Assembly (NCBI GenBank): GCA_041581135.1
Contig: JBFGCM010000004.1
Coordinates: 12,031-76,030, forward strand
Length of the DNA stretch: 64,000 nt
DNA from: JBFGCM01 sp041581135
GTDB lineage: Bacteria > Actinomycetota > Acidimicrobiia > Spongiisociales > UBA5794
Direction of reading: 5' to 3'
Shown: one piece after another, positions 50,308 through 59,006 of the stretch
How the letters are laid out: the number at the start of each line of letters is the position of its first letter
Numbering within the stretch: position 1 is the first letter of the stretch
Translations under genes and position numbers: made by a program
The notes under the pieces: model-generated
What the model was told of the DNA's origin: nothing
What the model saw: the letters and a program-made list of their open reading frames with translations, nothing else
Databases searched by the model: none

Positions 50308-52319
50308 CAGTGGAGCGCCTCCGCCATCGCCCGGAGCTCGCGGCGGAGCTCGTTGATCTCGTCACGGAGCCGAGCGGCATACTCGAACCGCAGCTCCTTG
50401 GCCGCCTCGCGCATCTCGTCCTCCAGGCTCTGGATCAACCGGCTGAGGTCCTCGAAGGGCAAGTCGAGCGACGGGCGCGGTGCGGTGTCGCGGGCACGGC
50501 GATCGGCGGACGGAGCCCCCGAGGACTGCACCAGCTCGAGGATGTCGGAGACTCGCTTGCGGATCGTCTGCGGGTCGATGCCGTGCTCCTCGTTGTACTG
50601 CTGCTGCGCCCGACGACGCCGGTTGGTCTCGTTGATGGCACGGTGCATCGAGTCGGTCACCCCATCCGCGTACATGATCACCTGGCCGTCCACGTTGCGG
50701 GCGGCCCGGCCGATGGTCTGGATGAGGCTGGTCTCGCTACGGAGGAATCCCTCCTTGTCGGCATCGAGGATCGTCACCAACGACACCTCCGGCAGGTCGA
50801 GCCCCTCCCGGAGCAGGTTGACGCCGACGAGCACGTCGAACTCTCCCAGGCGCAGCTCGCGCAGGATCTGGACCCGTTCGAGGGTGTCGACCTCCGAGTG
50901 GAGGTAGCGCGCCTTGAGGCCGGCCTCGAGGAGGTAGTCGGTGAGGTCCTCAGCCATCTTCTTGGTCAGGGTGGTGACGAGCACCCGTTGGTCCAGGTCG
51001 GCACGGTCCCTCACCTCGCCGAGGAGATCGTCGATCTGTCCCTTGGTGGGCCGGACGATCACCTCGGGATCGACCAACCCGGTGGGACGGATGATCTGCT
51101 CCACGACGCGAGACGAGACGTCCAGCTCCCACTGGGCCGGCGTCGCAGAGAGCATGACCACCTGGCCGGCCTTGTCGTACCACTCCTCGAAGGTCAGCGG
51201 CCGATTGTCCCTCGCGCTCGGCAGCCGGAACCCGTGCTCGACCAGGATGTCCTTGCGGCTCTTGTCCCCCGCGTATTGCCCGTGGAGCTGGGGAACGGTG
51301 ACGTGGCTCTCGTCGATCACGGTGAGAAAGTCGTCTGGGAAGTAGTCGAGGAGGGTGTAGGGAGGCTCACCCGCCTCCCGACCATCGAGGTGCCTGGCGT
51401 AGTTCTCGATCCCGGCACAGAACCCGACCTCGCGGATCATCTCCAGGTCGTACGCGGTGCGCATCCGCAGCCGCTGGGCCTCGAGGAGCTTGCCCTGCTT
51501 CTCCAGCAACGCGAGCTGCTCCTGCAGCTCGTCCTCGATGGACATCATCGCCGACTCCAGGCGAGCGCGCGACGACACGTAGTGGGATGCCGGATACACC
51601 CACGCCTCGCCGACCTCGTCGAGGACCTCTCCCGTGACCGGGTTCATGAGGAGAATGCGTTCCACCTCGTCACCGAAGTACTCGACGCGGGTGATCGTCT
51701 CTTCGTAGGCGGGGAAGATCTCGAGCGTGTCACCCTTCACCCGGAACCGGCCCCGGGTCAGGTTCACCTCGTTGCGGTCGTACTGGATGTCGACGAGGCG
51801 ACGGATGGCGTCTTGCAGCGGGTACTCGACACCCTGGACCAGCCGGAGTAGCTGTCCTTCGTACTGCTCGGGACTGCCGAGACCGTAGATGGCGGACACC
51901 GAAGCCACGATGATGACGTCCCGCCTCGTGAGCAGCGCCGCCGTCGCCGAGTGGCGGAGTCGATCGATCTCGTCGTTGACGGTCGACTCCTTCTCGATGT
52001 AGGTGTCCGACTGGGGGAGGTAGGCCTCCGGCTGGTAGTAGTCGTAGTAGCTGACGAAGTACTCCACTCGATTCTCCGGGAAGAACTGCCGGTATTCGTT
52101 CGCCAGCTGCGCCGCCAAGGCCTTGTTCGGGGTGAGGACCAATGTGGGACGCTGCACCCGCTCGATGGTCCAGGCCACCGTCGCCGACTTCCCCGACCCG
52201 GTGATGCCCAGCAACGTCTGAAACCGATCGCCGCCCTCAATCCCACGGGACAGCGCGTCGATGGCTTCCGGTTGGTCGCCGGCAGGCGCGAAATCGGAGT
52301 GGACCTTGAACGGGATCAT
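50307..52319 (-). CDS. uvrB: UvrABC system protein B
   Basis: Damage-verifying helicase of nucleotide-excision repair. The 670-residue protein has Walker A LGITGSGKSATVAW, the beta-hairpin region (EYFVSYYDYYQPEAYLPQSD), Walker B TVIDESHVTVPQL, helicase motifs and the C-terminal UVR motif (EDEMREAAKELRFEYAARL) that binds UvrC. ATG start has a TACGCT box 7 bases before and no ribosome-binding site, so it is probably leaderless. Confidence 0.97.
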   Translation of the reverse strand: MIPFKVHSDFAPAGDQPEAIDALSRGIEGGDRFQTLLGITGSGKSATVAWTIERVQRPTLVLTPNKALAAQLANEYRQFFPENRVEYFVSYYDYYQPEAYLPQSDTYIEKESTVNDEIDRLRHSATAALLTRRDVIIVASVSAIYGLGSPEQYEGQLLRLVQGVEYPLQDAIRRLVDIQYDRNEVNLTRGRFRVKGDTLEIFPAYEETITRVEYFGDEVERILLMNPVTGEVLDEVGEAWVYPASHYVSSRARLESAMMSIEDELQEQLALLEKQGKLLEAQRLRMRTAYDLEMIREVGFCAGIENYARHLDGREAGEPPYTLLDYFPDDFLTVIDESHVTVPQLHGQYAGDKSRKDILVEHGFRLPSARDNRPLTFEEWYDKAGQVVMLSATPAQWELDVSSRVVEQIIRPTGLVDPEVIVRPTKGQIDDLLGEVRDRADLDQRVLVTTLTKKMAEDLTDYLLEAGLKARYLHSEVDTLERVQILRELRLGEFDVLVGVNLLREGLDLPEVSLVTILDADKEGFLRSETSLIQTIGRAARNVDGQVIMYADGVTDSMHRAINETNRRRRAQQQYNEEHGIDPQTIRKRVSDILELVQSSGAPSADRRARDTAPRPSLDLPFEDLSRLIQSLEDEMREAAKELRFEYAARLRDEINELRRELRAMAEALH

Positions 52320-52326
52320 GGCGCCC

Positions 52327-52332
52327 AGCGTA
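52327..52332 (-). promoter_or_regulatory. -10 box, leaderless promoter of uvrB
   Basis: TACGCT on the minus strand, 7 bases before the uvrB ATG. No RecA-NDp-like half is found at the right distance. Confidence 0.5.
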
Positions 52333-52355
52333 GGCGCGGGAGGCAGATCGTCGGT

Positions 52356-53021
52356 TCAGTCCCCGGCGTCGGAGGTGGCCACCGGCTCGGTGAGGCGGCG
52401 CCACACGGCGGCGACCTCCGATTCGAGATCGGCGAGGGAGCCGTCGTTACCCACCACGACGTCGGCCGCGGCGAGCCAAGCTCGCCGGTTCGGCTGGACC
52501 ATCATCCGGGCCCGGATGTCCTCGGGCTGCATCCCGCGCTCCAGCAGCCGCCGCACCCGCACCGCTTCCCCGGCATCGACGACGATCCGCAGCCAGCCCT
52601 CTCCCATGAGGTTCTTGAGCAACGGCATCTCGACCACCACCACCGGGGCGTTGGTGCGCTCGACCTCTTCGGCGATGCGGGCGGCGATCGCAGGGTGGGT
52701 GATGGCCTCGAGCGCCGCCAGCTCGGCCGGCTTCGCGAACACGATGTCGGCCAGCGCGGCCCGGTCGATGCGACCGTCGCGAACGACTCCGGGCCACCGC
52801 AGCGCCACCTCGTCGTGGCAGACGCCGGCCAGCATCTCATGCCCGATGGCGTCGGCGTCGATGACGTGCGCACCGAGCATCGCCAGCATCCTCGCCACGG
52901 CGCTCTTGCCGCTGCCGATGCCCCCCGACACGAGGGCTTTCACCGGTGCGGAGCGCACGCCAGGGTCGGGCTCGGTGGCGTCACCCGAGCCGGCGAGAGG
53001 CGAATCCGGCGTGGGAGCCAT
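52356..53021 (-). CDS. coaE: Dephospho-CoA kinase
   Basis: Last step of coenzyme A synthesis. The kinase core begins VKALVSGGIGSGKSAVARML (P-loop) and includes VIDADAIGHEML, THPAIAARIAEE and VVVEMPLL, all CoaE features. The ATG at 53021 gives a 221-residue product with about 26 extra N-terminal residues. It is supported by a TACAGT box 6 bases upstream. A GTG at 52943 would give a more typical N-terminus but has no ribosome-binding site. rpsA-coaE proximity is conserved in actinobacteria. Confidence 0.93.
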   Translation of the reverse strand: MAPTPDSPLAGSGDATEPDPGVRSAPVKALVSGGIGSGKSAVARMLAMLGAHVIDADAIGHEMLAGVCHDEVALRWPGVVRDGRIDRAALADIVFAKPAELAALEAITHPAIAARIAEEVERTNAPVVVVEMPLLKNLMGEGWLRIVVDAGEAVRVRRLLERGMQPEDIRARMMVQPNRRAWLAAADVVVGNDGSLADLESEVAAVWRRLTEPVATSDAGD

Positions 53022-53027
53022 GTCGCG

Positions 53028-53037
53028 ACTGTACTCT
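53028..53037. promoter_or_regulatory. Overlapping divergent -10 boxes of coaE and the histidine kinase
   Basis: Minus-strand TACAGT (53028-53033) lies 6 bases before the coaE ATG, and plus-strand TACTCT (53032-53037) lies 8 bases before the kinase GTG. The two hexamers share two bases. Both genes would be leaderless and the polymerases would compete. Confidence 0.5.
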
Positions 53038-53045
53038 TGACGGCC

Positions 53046-54560
53046 GTGGAGACCGCATCCCACCCCTGGGAAATCCGATTCGACTGGACCCTCACCGTCT
53101 TCATGTGGGGTTCCTTCCTCGTGGGGCTGTTCCTGTCTACGGTCGATGCCGGCGCCACCCCCTCCACGGTGGGTGCGGGGGCGCTCATCGCCTCCTACGT
53201 GCTCACGCTGCAGGTGCTGCCGCGCTCTCTTCGCTCCGCTCCCCTGCTCGGCGAGTTGCTCGCCGTCCTCGGCGTGGCCTCCGGCCTCGTGGCGATCGCC
53301 ATCACCGGGGGCCTCGACAGCCCCTACCTGCTGTACTTGGGCGCACCCGTGTTCTTCGCCACCGCATTCCTCGGAACGCGAGAGGGTCTCGAGACCGCGT
53401 TGTTGGCGGCCGCCGGTCTATGGGTGACCGTCGGGGCCCTCGGACAGAACATCCTGGGACCCCCACTCTTCCAGTCGACGGCCGTCTACGTGCTCATCGC
53501 CGTGGCGTTCTCCCAGGCGCGGCGTATCCTCGTCGAGGAGCGGGAACGGACCGCCGCCCTACGCGACGCGTCCGTCGAGAACATCATCCAGGTGGAGCGT
53601 CTCATCGCCGCCAACAACCTGCTGCTGAGCCTGGCCGACCTGGCAGATGCCGCCGAGCTGAATCCGGTGACCGTCGGTGAGGCGGCGCTTCGTGACCTGT
53701 CGCTGGCCCTCCCATTCACCGCGGGACAGGTGGCGATCGATGGAGGAGACGGAACCAGTGTGCTCGTCGCCGACCGGGGAGGAAAGGACACCAACCTGGT
53801 GCGCGAGGAGTTCGAGATCGGTCTCGCCGACCGGCGCGTCGGCGAGGTGGTGCTCTGGTGCCAGGAGCCCCTCAGCAGCGAGGACCGCAGTTTCGTGTTG
53901 GAGGCCCTGCGACCGGTGGCGTTGGCATTCGACAACATCTTGCTGTTGCGCACCATCGCCAAGCGGGCCGTGCGTGAGGAGCGCGTCCGGCTCGCCCGTG
54001 ACCTGCACGACGAGATCGGTCCCGAGCTGGCTTCGCTCGGCCTGGCGCTCGACGTGTCGTTGCACCAGTACGAGACCACCCCGGAGCTGGCCCGCCAGTT
54101 GGAGACCATCCGTTACTCGGTGAGCGAACTCGTGGAGGAGATCAGAAGGACCGTCGCCGACCTACGGGAAGACGTGAGAGAGAGCGTCGTGCAGCAGGTG
54201 CACGCGATCGCAGGCGATGTGGATGCCGCCGGCATCGGTCTCGTCGTGGAGATCGACGAGCGTCGACCCCCGCGGCGTTCGATCGCGGTCGAGGTGGGAG
54301 CGATAGTCTCCGAGGCCGTACGCAACTCGATGCGCCACGCCCGGCCGACCTCGATTCGCATCGCCGGGTTCGTCGACAAAGACGAAGGGAAGCTCATCAT
54401 CAGTGACGACGGAACCGGGTTCGACCCGAACGCCGTGGACAAGGGCCACTTCGGCCTCATCGGTATCAAAGAACGGGCCGCCCGCATCGACGCCGACCTC
54501 GCCGTCGAGAGCTCACCGGGCTCGGGCACATCCATCTCGGTGCATTGGGGGAGTCAGTGA
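53046..54560 (+). CDS. Sensor histidine kinase, NarL/DesK type (HisKA_3)
   Basis: Membrane sensor of a two-component system. The 504-residue protein has about six N-terminal helices (residues about 13-165). A linker follows, then the dimerisation/phosphoacceptor domain with His321 in ARDLHDEIG. The ATPase domain has EAVRNSMRHA (N-box), SDDGTGFD and HFGLIGIKERA. Signal is unknown. GTG start was chosen from the -10 box spacing; a TTG nine bases earlier is possible. It overlaps its regulator as GTGA. Confidence 0.92.
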   Translation: METASHPWEIRFDWTLTVFMWGSFLVGLFLSTVDAGATPSTVGAGALIASYVLTLQVLPRSLRSAPLLGELLAVLGVASGLVAIAITGGLDSPYLLYLGAPVFFATAFLGTREGLETALLAAAGLWVTVGALGQNILGPPLFQSTAVYVLIAVAFSQARRILVEERERTAALRDASVENIIQVERLIAANNLLLSLADLADAAELNPVTVGEAALRDLSLALPFTAGQVAIDGGDGTSVLVADRGGKDTNLVREEFEIGLADRRVGEVVLWCQEPLSSEDRSFVLEALRPVALAFDNILLLRTIAKRAVREERVRLARDLHDEIGPELASLGLALDVSLHQYETTPELARQLETIRYSVSELVEEIRRTVADLREDVRESVVQQVHAIAGDVDAAGIGLVVEIDERRPPRRSIAVEVGAIVSEAVRNSMRHARPTSIRIAGFVDKDEGKLIISDDGTGFDPNAVDKGHFGLIGIKERAARIDADLAVESSPGSGTSISVHWGSQ

Positions 54561-55189
54561 TCCGCGTCGTCATCGCCGACGATCACCGGCTGCTGCTGGA
54601 GGGCCTCTCGCAGGCACTCGACTCGCTCCCCGACATCTCGGTGGTGGCAACAGCGGAGGACGGCGCATCACTCTTGGAGCAGGTCCGCACCACCTCTCCG
54701 GACGTGCTGCTCGTCGACATCGAGATGCCGGACATCGATGGTATCGAAGCCCTTCGCCGCCTTGGAGGCGCCCCTCCGGCGGTGGTGGTGACCATGCACG
54801 CCGGCGAAGATCAACGGCGCCGAGCCATCGAGGCCGATGCCCGAGGGTTCCTCTCCAAGTCGAGCCCACTCCCCGATCTCGCCGCCGCGGTGCGGGCCGT
54901 GGCCGCCGGAGAGAACCTGATGGACGTGGACGACCTGGGCAGCGTGCTCGATCACCATCGCCAACCGGTGCTGGACGAGGGGGCCGCCGCTTTGACGGAA
55001 CGGGAGCGGGAGGTGCTTCGGCTGCTCGCGGCCGGGGTCACCTCCACCGACGAGCTGGCCGACCGGCTCTTCATCTCCGGCAAGACGGTCAAGAACCACT
55101 TGGCGAGCATCTACGAGAAGCTGGCCATCACCGATCGCGCCCAGGCGGCCGTCGAGGCTATCCGCCTCGGGCTGCATCATCCCGACTGA
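54557..55189 (+). CDS. Response regulator, NarL/FixJ family (LuxR HTH)
   Basis: Partner of the upstream kinase. The 210-residue protein has a receiver with IADDHRLLLEGL, phosphoacceptor Asp54 in LLVDIEMPDIDG, VVTMHAG and FLSKSSPL. The DNA-binding domain is ALTEREREVLRLLAAG followed by FISGKTVKNHLASIYEKL. Start is the GTG that overlaps the kinase stop. The next gene on the strand is the Flp pilin, 215 bases on, which makes it a candidate target. A hairpin (GCGGA/TCCGC near 55206) follows. Confidence 0.94.
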   Translation: MIRVVIADDHRLLLEGLSQALDSLPDISVVATAEDGASLLEQVRTTSPDVLLVDIEMPDIDGIEALRRLGGAPPAVVVTMHAGEDQRRRAIEADARGFLSKSSPLPDLAAAVRAVAAGENLMDVDDLGSVLDHHRQPVLDEGAAALTEREREVLRLLAAGVTSTDELADRLFISGKTVKNHLASIYEKLAITDRAQAAVEAIRLGLHHPD

Positions 55190-55337
55190 ATACCACTCTG
55201 CGCGCGCGGATTCGCTTCGTCCGCATCATCGACCACGCTCCGTAGTTGAGCCGCAGGACACCAAAACCGCCCGAACTCCGGGGGATTTCGCCTCAACCAT
55301 TCGCCCGATCGTGCCGATATATGGGTCTGTCGGCCTA

Positions 55338-55366
55338 TTGGCACGGTCGGTAGCGTCTAATACGCT
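55338..55366 (+). promoter_or_regulatory. Flp pilin promoter
   Basis: TTGGCA (55338-55343) and TACGCT (55361-55366) with a 17-base spacer, 39 bases before the pilin start. CGTGCC and GGCACG arms flank the -35 region and may form an operator. The remaining upstream 150 bases show only the hairpin after the regulator gene. Confidence 0.6.
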
Positions 55367-55404
55367 TCAGATCGGTCATCCCTGCCAAGAGAGGAAAGAC
55401 AAAG

Positions 55405-55578
55405 ATGATGCGACTGTGGACTGAGATCCAGAGCCGGCTTGCTTCCGACGAAGGAGCCAGCCTCGTGGAGTATGCCCTGTTGGTGGCGCTCATCGCCGTT
55501 GTGGCGATTGTGGCGATCAACCTCGTGGGTAGCGGAGTGTCCAGCAACTTCAGCGAGATTGCGGACGAGATCAACTAG
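55405..55578 (+). CDS. flp: Flp-type pilin
   Basis: Major subunit of Tad pili. The 57-residue prepilin has a short leader (MMRLWTEIQSRLASDEG) and the cleavage site G17|ASLVEYALL. Glu22-Tyr23 at +5/+6 is the Flp hallmark. A single hydrophobic helix follows, then a short Ser/Asn tail. Start uses ATG 55405 or 55408, after AGAGGAAAG. It lies alone on the plus strand with its own promoter and a strong terminator. The other Tad genes are on the opposite strand beyond a membrane protein gene. Confidence 0.94.
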   Translation: MMRLWTEIQSRLASDEGASLVEYALLVALIAVVAIVAINLVGSGVSSNFSEIADEIN

Positions 55579-55600
55579 CTCTCCCCGCAGAGTTCAGGGG

Positions 55601-55629
55601 AACGGGGGCGCTACGGCGCCCCCGTTTTT
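55601..55629 (+). terminator. Rho-independent terminator of the pilin gene
   Basis: GGGGGCGC-TACG-GCGCCCCC hairpin (55604-55623) with a UNCG-type tetraloop and a TTTTT tract. It is the clearest intrinsic terminator in the window, consistent with a highly expressed, single-gene pilin message. Confidence 0.92.
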
Positions 55630-55670
55630 CGCGCGTGCGGTCGCCGACGAGCGAACCGAGATGGGTACCT

Positions 55671-57038
55671 TCAGGGCCGCCGCAGCAGGGTGAATCCGCC
55701 GCCCTCGGCCACGATCGGCCATCCCTGTCCTCGATAGAGTTCGACGAAGCCGGAGTCATTCTCCGCCAGCACCTGATCGATGTCGTACCGGCTGGCCAGG
55801 TCGAGCTCTCCCGCCTCCCCGGCCAGGAACTCAGCGAAGAATTCCGGGCCGTACAACTCGGCTCGGTCATCGATGAACACCGGGAGGTCGTCTCTGGCAT
55901 AGATGAGATAGCCCCCGGTGACCTCGTCATGGAGCAGTCGCTCCGCTTCCAATTCGGCGACCAGCGCCACGGGGAACTTGTCCCCGAGCCGAGGCGGCGC
56001 CACCGCAACCACCGTCACGACCGCAACCGTCAGCGCCACGCCGATCACCGCCGGGACCGGGCTTCCGTCGCCTGGCCGACGCTTCGACCGCTGCGCCGAC
56101 ACCGCCTGCGCCGCGTACGGCATCAGCACCACGAACGCTGGGAACACGGCTCTCAGACTGCTGAACCCGAACAGGATGAATGGAACGACCACGACGAGGT
56201 CACGCGGCGTCAGGCCCCCGCGATAGGCCGCCACCCCGATGGCCACGAGGACCATGGCGAACGGCCACAGCTCCGGTCTGGTGAGATCAGGCCGGGCCCA
56301 CTCGGAGATGAACTCCAGCGCTTCCCGGTTGTCGAGAAAGCCGAACAGGATGGTCCACACCTCGAGGCCGTGAGCGGTGAGCGAAGCCGCCACGGCACCC
56401 ACGACCGCCAGCTCGCCGAGATCGCGGCGCCGGGTGCGCACCGCTTCCAGGACCACCAGCCCCAGACCGAGCACGAATGATCCGTGGATGGCCGCCCACA
56501 CCCACAGCAGCGGCACGATCGCCCAGGACCGCCTGCGGTGCAGTGTCAGCACGAGAATCGCCAAGAGTGCCGAGGAGCCGATCACGGGCCGAGGAACGAA
56601 ATATGCGGCCCCAAGCCAGAACGTGAGGATGCCGCCAAGGACCGTGACCACGTGCGATCCGGTGACGCGGTACACGGCGATCATCACCGCGGCGATGATG
56701 ACGCCGGCCACCACCAGCCGGAACATCGCCACCCACGCCAGATCGCTCCACAGGGCGTCGAGGGCGTTGTAGAACAGCTCCATCAACCACGACTGGGTGC
56801 GCCACGCCTCTCCCGCCCTCGTGAAGCTGAAGGGATCGGAACGCAGCACCTCACCTGCAGCCGACTGCACCTGGCCGGCCCGCACATGCCACAGAAAGGA
56901 ACCGTCCTCGATGGGTCCGGCAACCGTGGCAATCGGGGCGAGCACAGGCACCAAGAACCAGAGCTGGCGGATGGTCAGGCGGCGCCACCACGGACGCCCG
57001 GAGACCACCGCGGGAGCGGTGCCCGCCGCGGCCGCCAT
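55671..57038 (-). CDS. Polytopic membrane protein with extracellular C-domain, next to Tad genes
   Basis: A 455-residue membrane protein with about 9-10 helices. The first loop has EDGSFLWHVRAGQ, a pattern seen in GT-C-like proteins with an acidic residue at the membrane edge. A C-terminal soluble domain (about 100 residues) contains YLIYARDDLPVFIDDRAELYG. I recognise this C-domain from uncharacterised actinobacterial/Chloroflexi membrane proteins. Sugar transfer is possible but unproven. It starts 4 bases after the tadC stop, so it is in the Tad operon. It is convergent with flp. Confidence 0.7.
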   Translation of the reverse strand: MAAAAGTAPAVVSGRPWWRRLTIRQLWFLVPVLAPIATVAGPIEDGSFLWHVRAGQVQSAAGEVLRSDPFSFTRAGEAWRTQSWLMELFYNALDALWSDLAWVAMFRLVVAGVIIAAVMIAVYRVTGSHVVTVLGGILTFWLGAAYFVPRPVIGSSALLAILVLTLHRRRSWAIVPLLWVWAAIHGSFVLGLGLVVLEAVRTRRRDLGELAVVGAVAASLTAHGLEVWTILFGFLDNREALEFISEWARPDLTRPELWPFAMVLVAIGVAAYRGGLTPRDLVVVVPFILFGFSSLRAVFPAFVVLMPYAAQAVSAQRSKRRPGDGSPVPAVIGVALTVAVVTVVAVAPPRLGDKFPVALVAELEAERLLHDEVTGGYLIYARDDLPVFIDDRAELYGPEFFAEFLAGEAGELDLASRYDIDQVLAENDSGFVELYRGQGWPIVAEGGGFTLLRRP

Positions 57039-57042
57039 CGGT

Positions 57043-57945
57043 CTAGAAGAGCTTGTCGAAGATGTTGATGACCGCCGGCCCCAGCAGCACCACGAACAGG
57101 GAGGGGAAGATGCAGAGCACCAACGGGAACACCATCTTGACCGGGGCGGCGAACGCCTTCTCCTGGGCCCGCTGCCGCCGGCGCACCCGGATCTCGTCCG
57201 CTTGCACGCGGAGCATCCGAGACACCGACACGCCGAACGTATCCGCCTGGTTGATGGCGAGGATGAACGAATTCAGGTCGTCGACGTCGGTGCGCTCGGC
57301 CAGCTGGCGCATGGCCTCATTGCGGCGGACGCCCACCCGGGTCTCTTGAAGCATCCGGGCGAACTCGTCGCTGAGCTCTCCCGGGACCGTCTGGACCACA
57401 CGCCCCAAGGCCGCCTCGAAGCCCAGGCCGGCCTCCACGCTGATGACGAGCAGGTCGATGACGTCCGGCAGGTCGCGCTGAATGGCGTCGCGTCGTTCGT
57501 CTATGCGTCGGGTGAGCATGGCTTCGGGTGCGATGACGCCCATGAACGTGAACACGGAGATGACAAGGATTCGCGGAACCTCAGGCACGAGCAAGGCCAC
57601 GAGCACGCCCAGGAGGAGACCGCCGACGGCTGCGACGACGCGTGTTGCCGCCCACGCGCTGAGATCCATACGGCTGTCCCAACCTGAGACCGCGAGTCGC
57701 TTCTCGGTGCGGGCCATCCATCCCTGCGGCGTGAACCGGAGCGCCCCTCTCCCCAAGCGCTCCACCACCGGCGCCACTGCGCGCTCTGCGAACGAGGCGT
57801 CGAGGTTCTCACGACGGGTCTGGAGCGACGCCAGGCGACGGCTCGCATTCTGTTGAGCCCGGAGCACGCCGTTGCCCACGTAGACCGCGGCGGCAGCCAC
57901 CGCGACGAACACCGAGGTCAACGCGAAGATCAGGTCGGCGCTCAC
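57043..57945 (-). CDS. tadC: Tad pilus platform protein TadC
   Basis: Inner-membrane platform protein (GspF/type II secretion F family) of the Flp pilus assembly machine. The 300-residue protein has four membrane segments and the T2SSF motif region DLPDVIDLLVISVEAGLGFE and GFEAALGRVVQTVPGELSDE. The start is a GTG overlapping tadB as GTGA; the longer in-frame start lies within tadB. It pairs with TadB as the two platform subunits. Confidence 0.92.
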   Translation of the reverse strand: MSADLIFALTSVFVAVAAAAVYVGNGVLRAQQNASRRLASLQTRRENLDASFAERAVAPVVERLGRGALRFTPQGWMARTEKRLAVSGWDSRMDLSAWAATRVVAAVGGLLLGVLVALLVPEVPRILVISVFTFMGVIAPEAMLTRRIDERRDAIQRDLPDVIDLLVISVEAGLGFEAALGRVVQTVPGELSDEFARMLQETRVGVRRNEAMRQLAERTDVDDLNSFILAINQADTFGVSVSRMLRVQADEIRVRRRQRAQEKAFAAPVKMVFPLVLCIFPSLFVVLLGPAVINIFDKLF

Positions 57946-59006
57946 AGTTCCACCTTCACGATGCGGATCAGCCACACCACACCGAGCACCATCAGGAGGA
58001 GGGCACCGACCAGCGAGACGATTCCCCAGAGGCTCGAGAAGAGCGGCGACAGGTAGGACCGGTTGGTGACGAACAGCCATGCGAACAGACCGAAGGGCAG
58101 CCCGCCCAACACGAACGCCGACACGCGGCCCTCTGCGGTGAGTGCCCGAATCTCGCGTCGCAGGCGGTTGCGGTGCTGCATCGTCTCCGCCGAGGTCTGC
58201 AGGACCTCGGCCAGGTTGCCGCCCACTTCACGCTGGATGTCGATGGCGAGCACCACCCAGTCGAAATCGACCGACTCCATGCGGGCCGCGATCTCTTTGA
58301 GCGCGTCGGTGGGACTCCGACCCAGACGCACTTCGGACAGCGCCCGGCCGAATTCTCGCGAAGTGGGGTTGGGGGCCTCGGAGGCCACCGCCTCCAGCGC
58401 CTGGAGCAGCGAGTACCCGGCTCGGAGTGAGGTCGAGATGAGGTTCAGCGTGTCGGGCAGCTGCGACTCGAACTTCTTGCGCTCCCGGCTGGCCACCACC
58501 TGCACGGAGACCATCGCGACCACCATCGTGACCGCGACGACGACGAGCGCGATCGTGAAATTCTGGGTGACGAGACCGACGATGGCACCGATAACGAGGG
58601 CGATGCCGCCTGCGGCCATGATCGCCTCGCCGACCCGGAGCGGCAGGTCGGCCTGCTCCAGCGCCGTCTCGATCTGCTGCCGGAACCCGCGACGCTCCGC
58701 CACCTGCTCGGCCCCGCGGGCGAACCGGCGCAAGAAGGGAAAGGCCGCGAGGATCCCACGATCGGCCTGGGCCGCACCGTAGGCGCCCAACCGCTCACGG
58801 AGGTTGCTCTCCACGGCGGAGTCCCTGGCGAAGATCAGGTACAACAGCAGCGCGAAGGCGAGGGCGCCCCCGGCCACGGCCAGCACCTTGAACAGGATGG
58901 TCGTGGAGGAGGGATCGCCGGCGACCTGCGCGAAGGCCGGCGCCGCATCGAGCGCGAGGACGGCTGCCACCGCCCCGACGACCAAGAGCGCGCGGCGTCG
59001 CATCAC
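57942..59006 (-). CDS. tadB: Tad pilus platform protein TadB
   Basis: Platform protein of the T2SSF family, 354 residues. The N-terminus resembles a signal peptide (LLVVGAVAAVLALDAAPAFA) and one more helix follows near residue 40. The T2SSF core includes LPDTLNLISTSLRAGYSLLQ and DIQREVGGNLAEVL. The start is either the GTG at 59006 or the adjacent ATG at 59003, both overlapping the tadA stop. Confidence 0.92.
   Translation of the reverse strand: MMRRRALLVVGAVAAVLALDAAPAFAQVAGDPSSTTILFKVLAVAGGALAFALLLYLIFARDSAVESNLRERLGAYGAAQADRGILAAFPFLRRFARGAEQVAERRGFRQQIETALEQADLPLRVGEAIMAAGGIALVIGAIVGLVTQNFTIALVVVAVTMVVAMVSVQVVASRERKKFESQLPDTLNLISTSLRAGYSLLQALEAVASEAPNPTSREFGRALSEVRLGRSPTDALKEIAARMESVDFDWVVLAIDIQREVGGNLAEVLQTSAETMQHRNRLRREIRALTAEGRVSAFVLGGLPFGLFAWLFVTNRSYLSPLFSSLWGIVSLVGALLLMVLGVVWLIRIVKVEL

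Noticed and set aside
52300..52380. LexA box upstream of uvrB
   Set aside because: No CGAAC-type dyad near the -10 box; only the uvrA region carries a damage-type element, and it fits PafBC rather than LexA.
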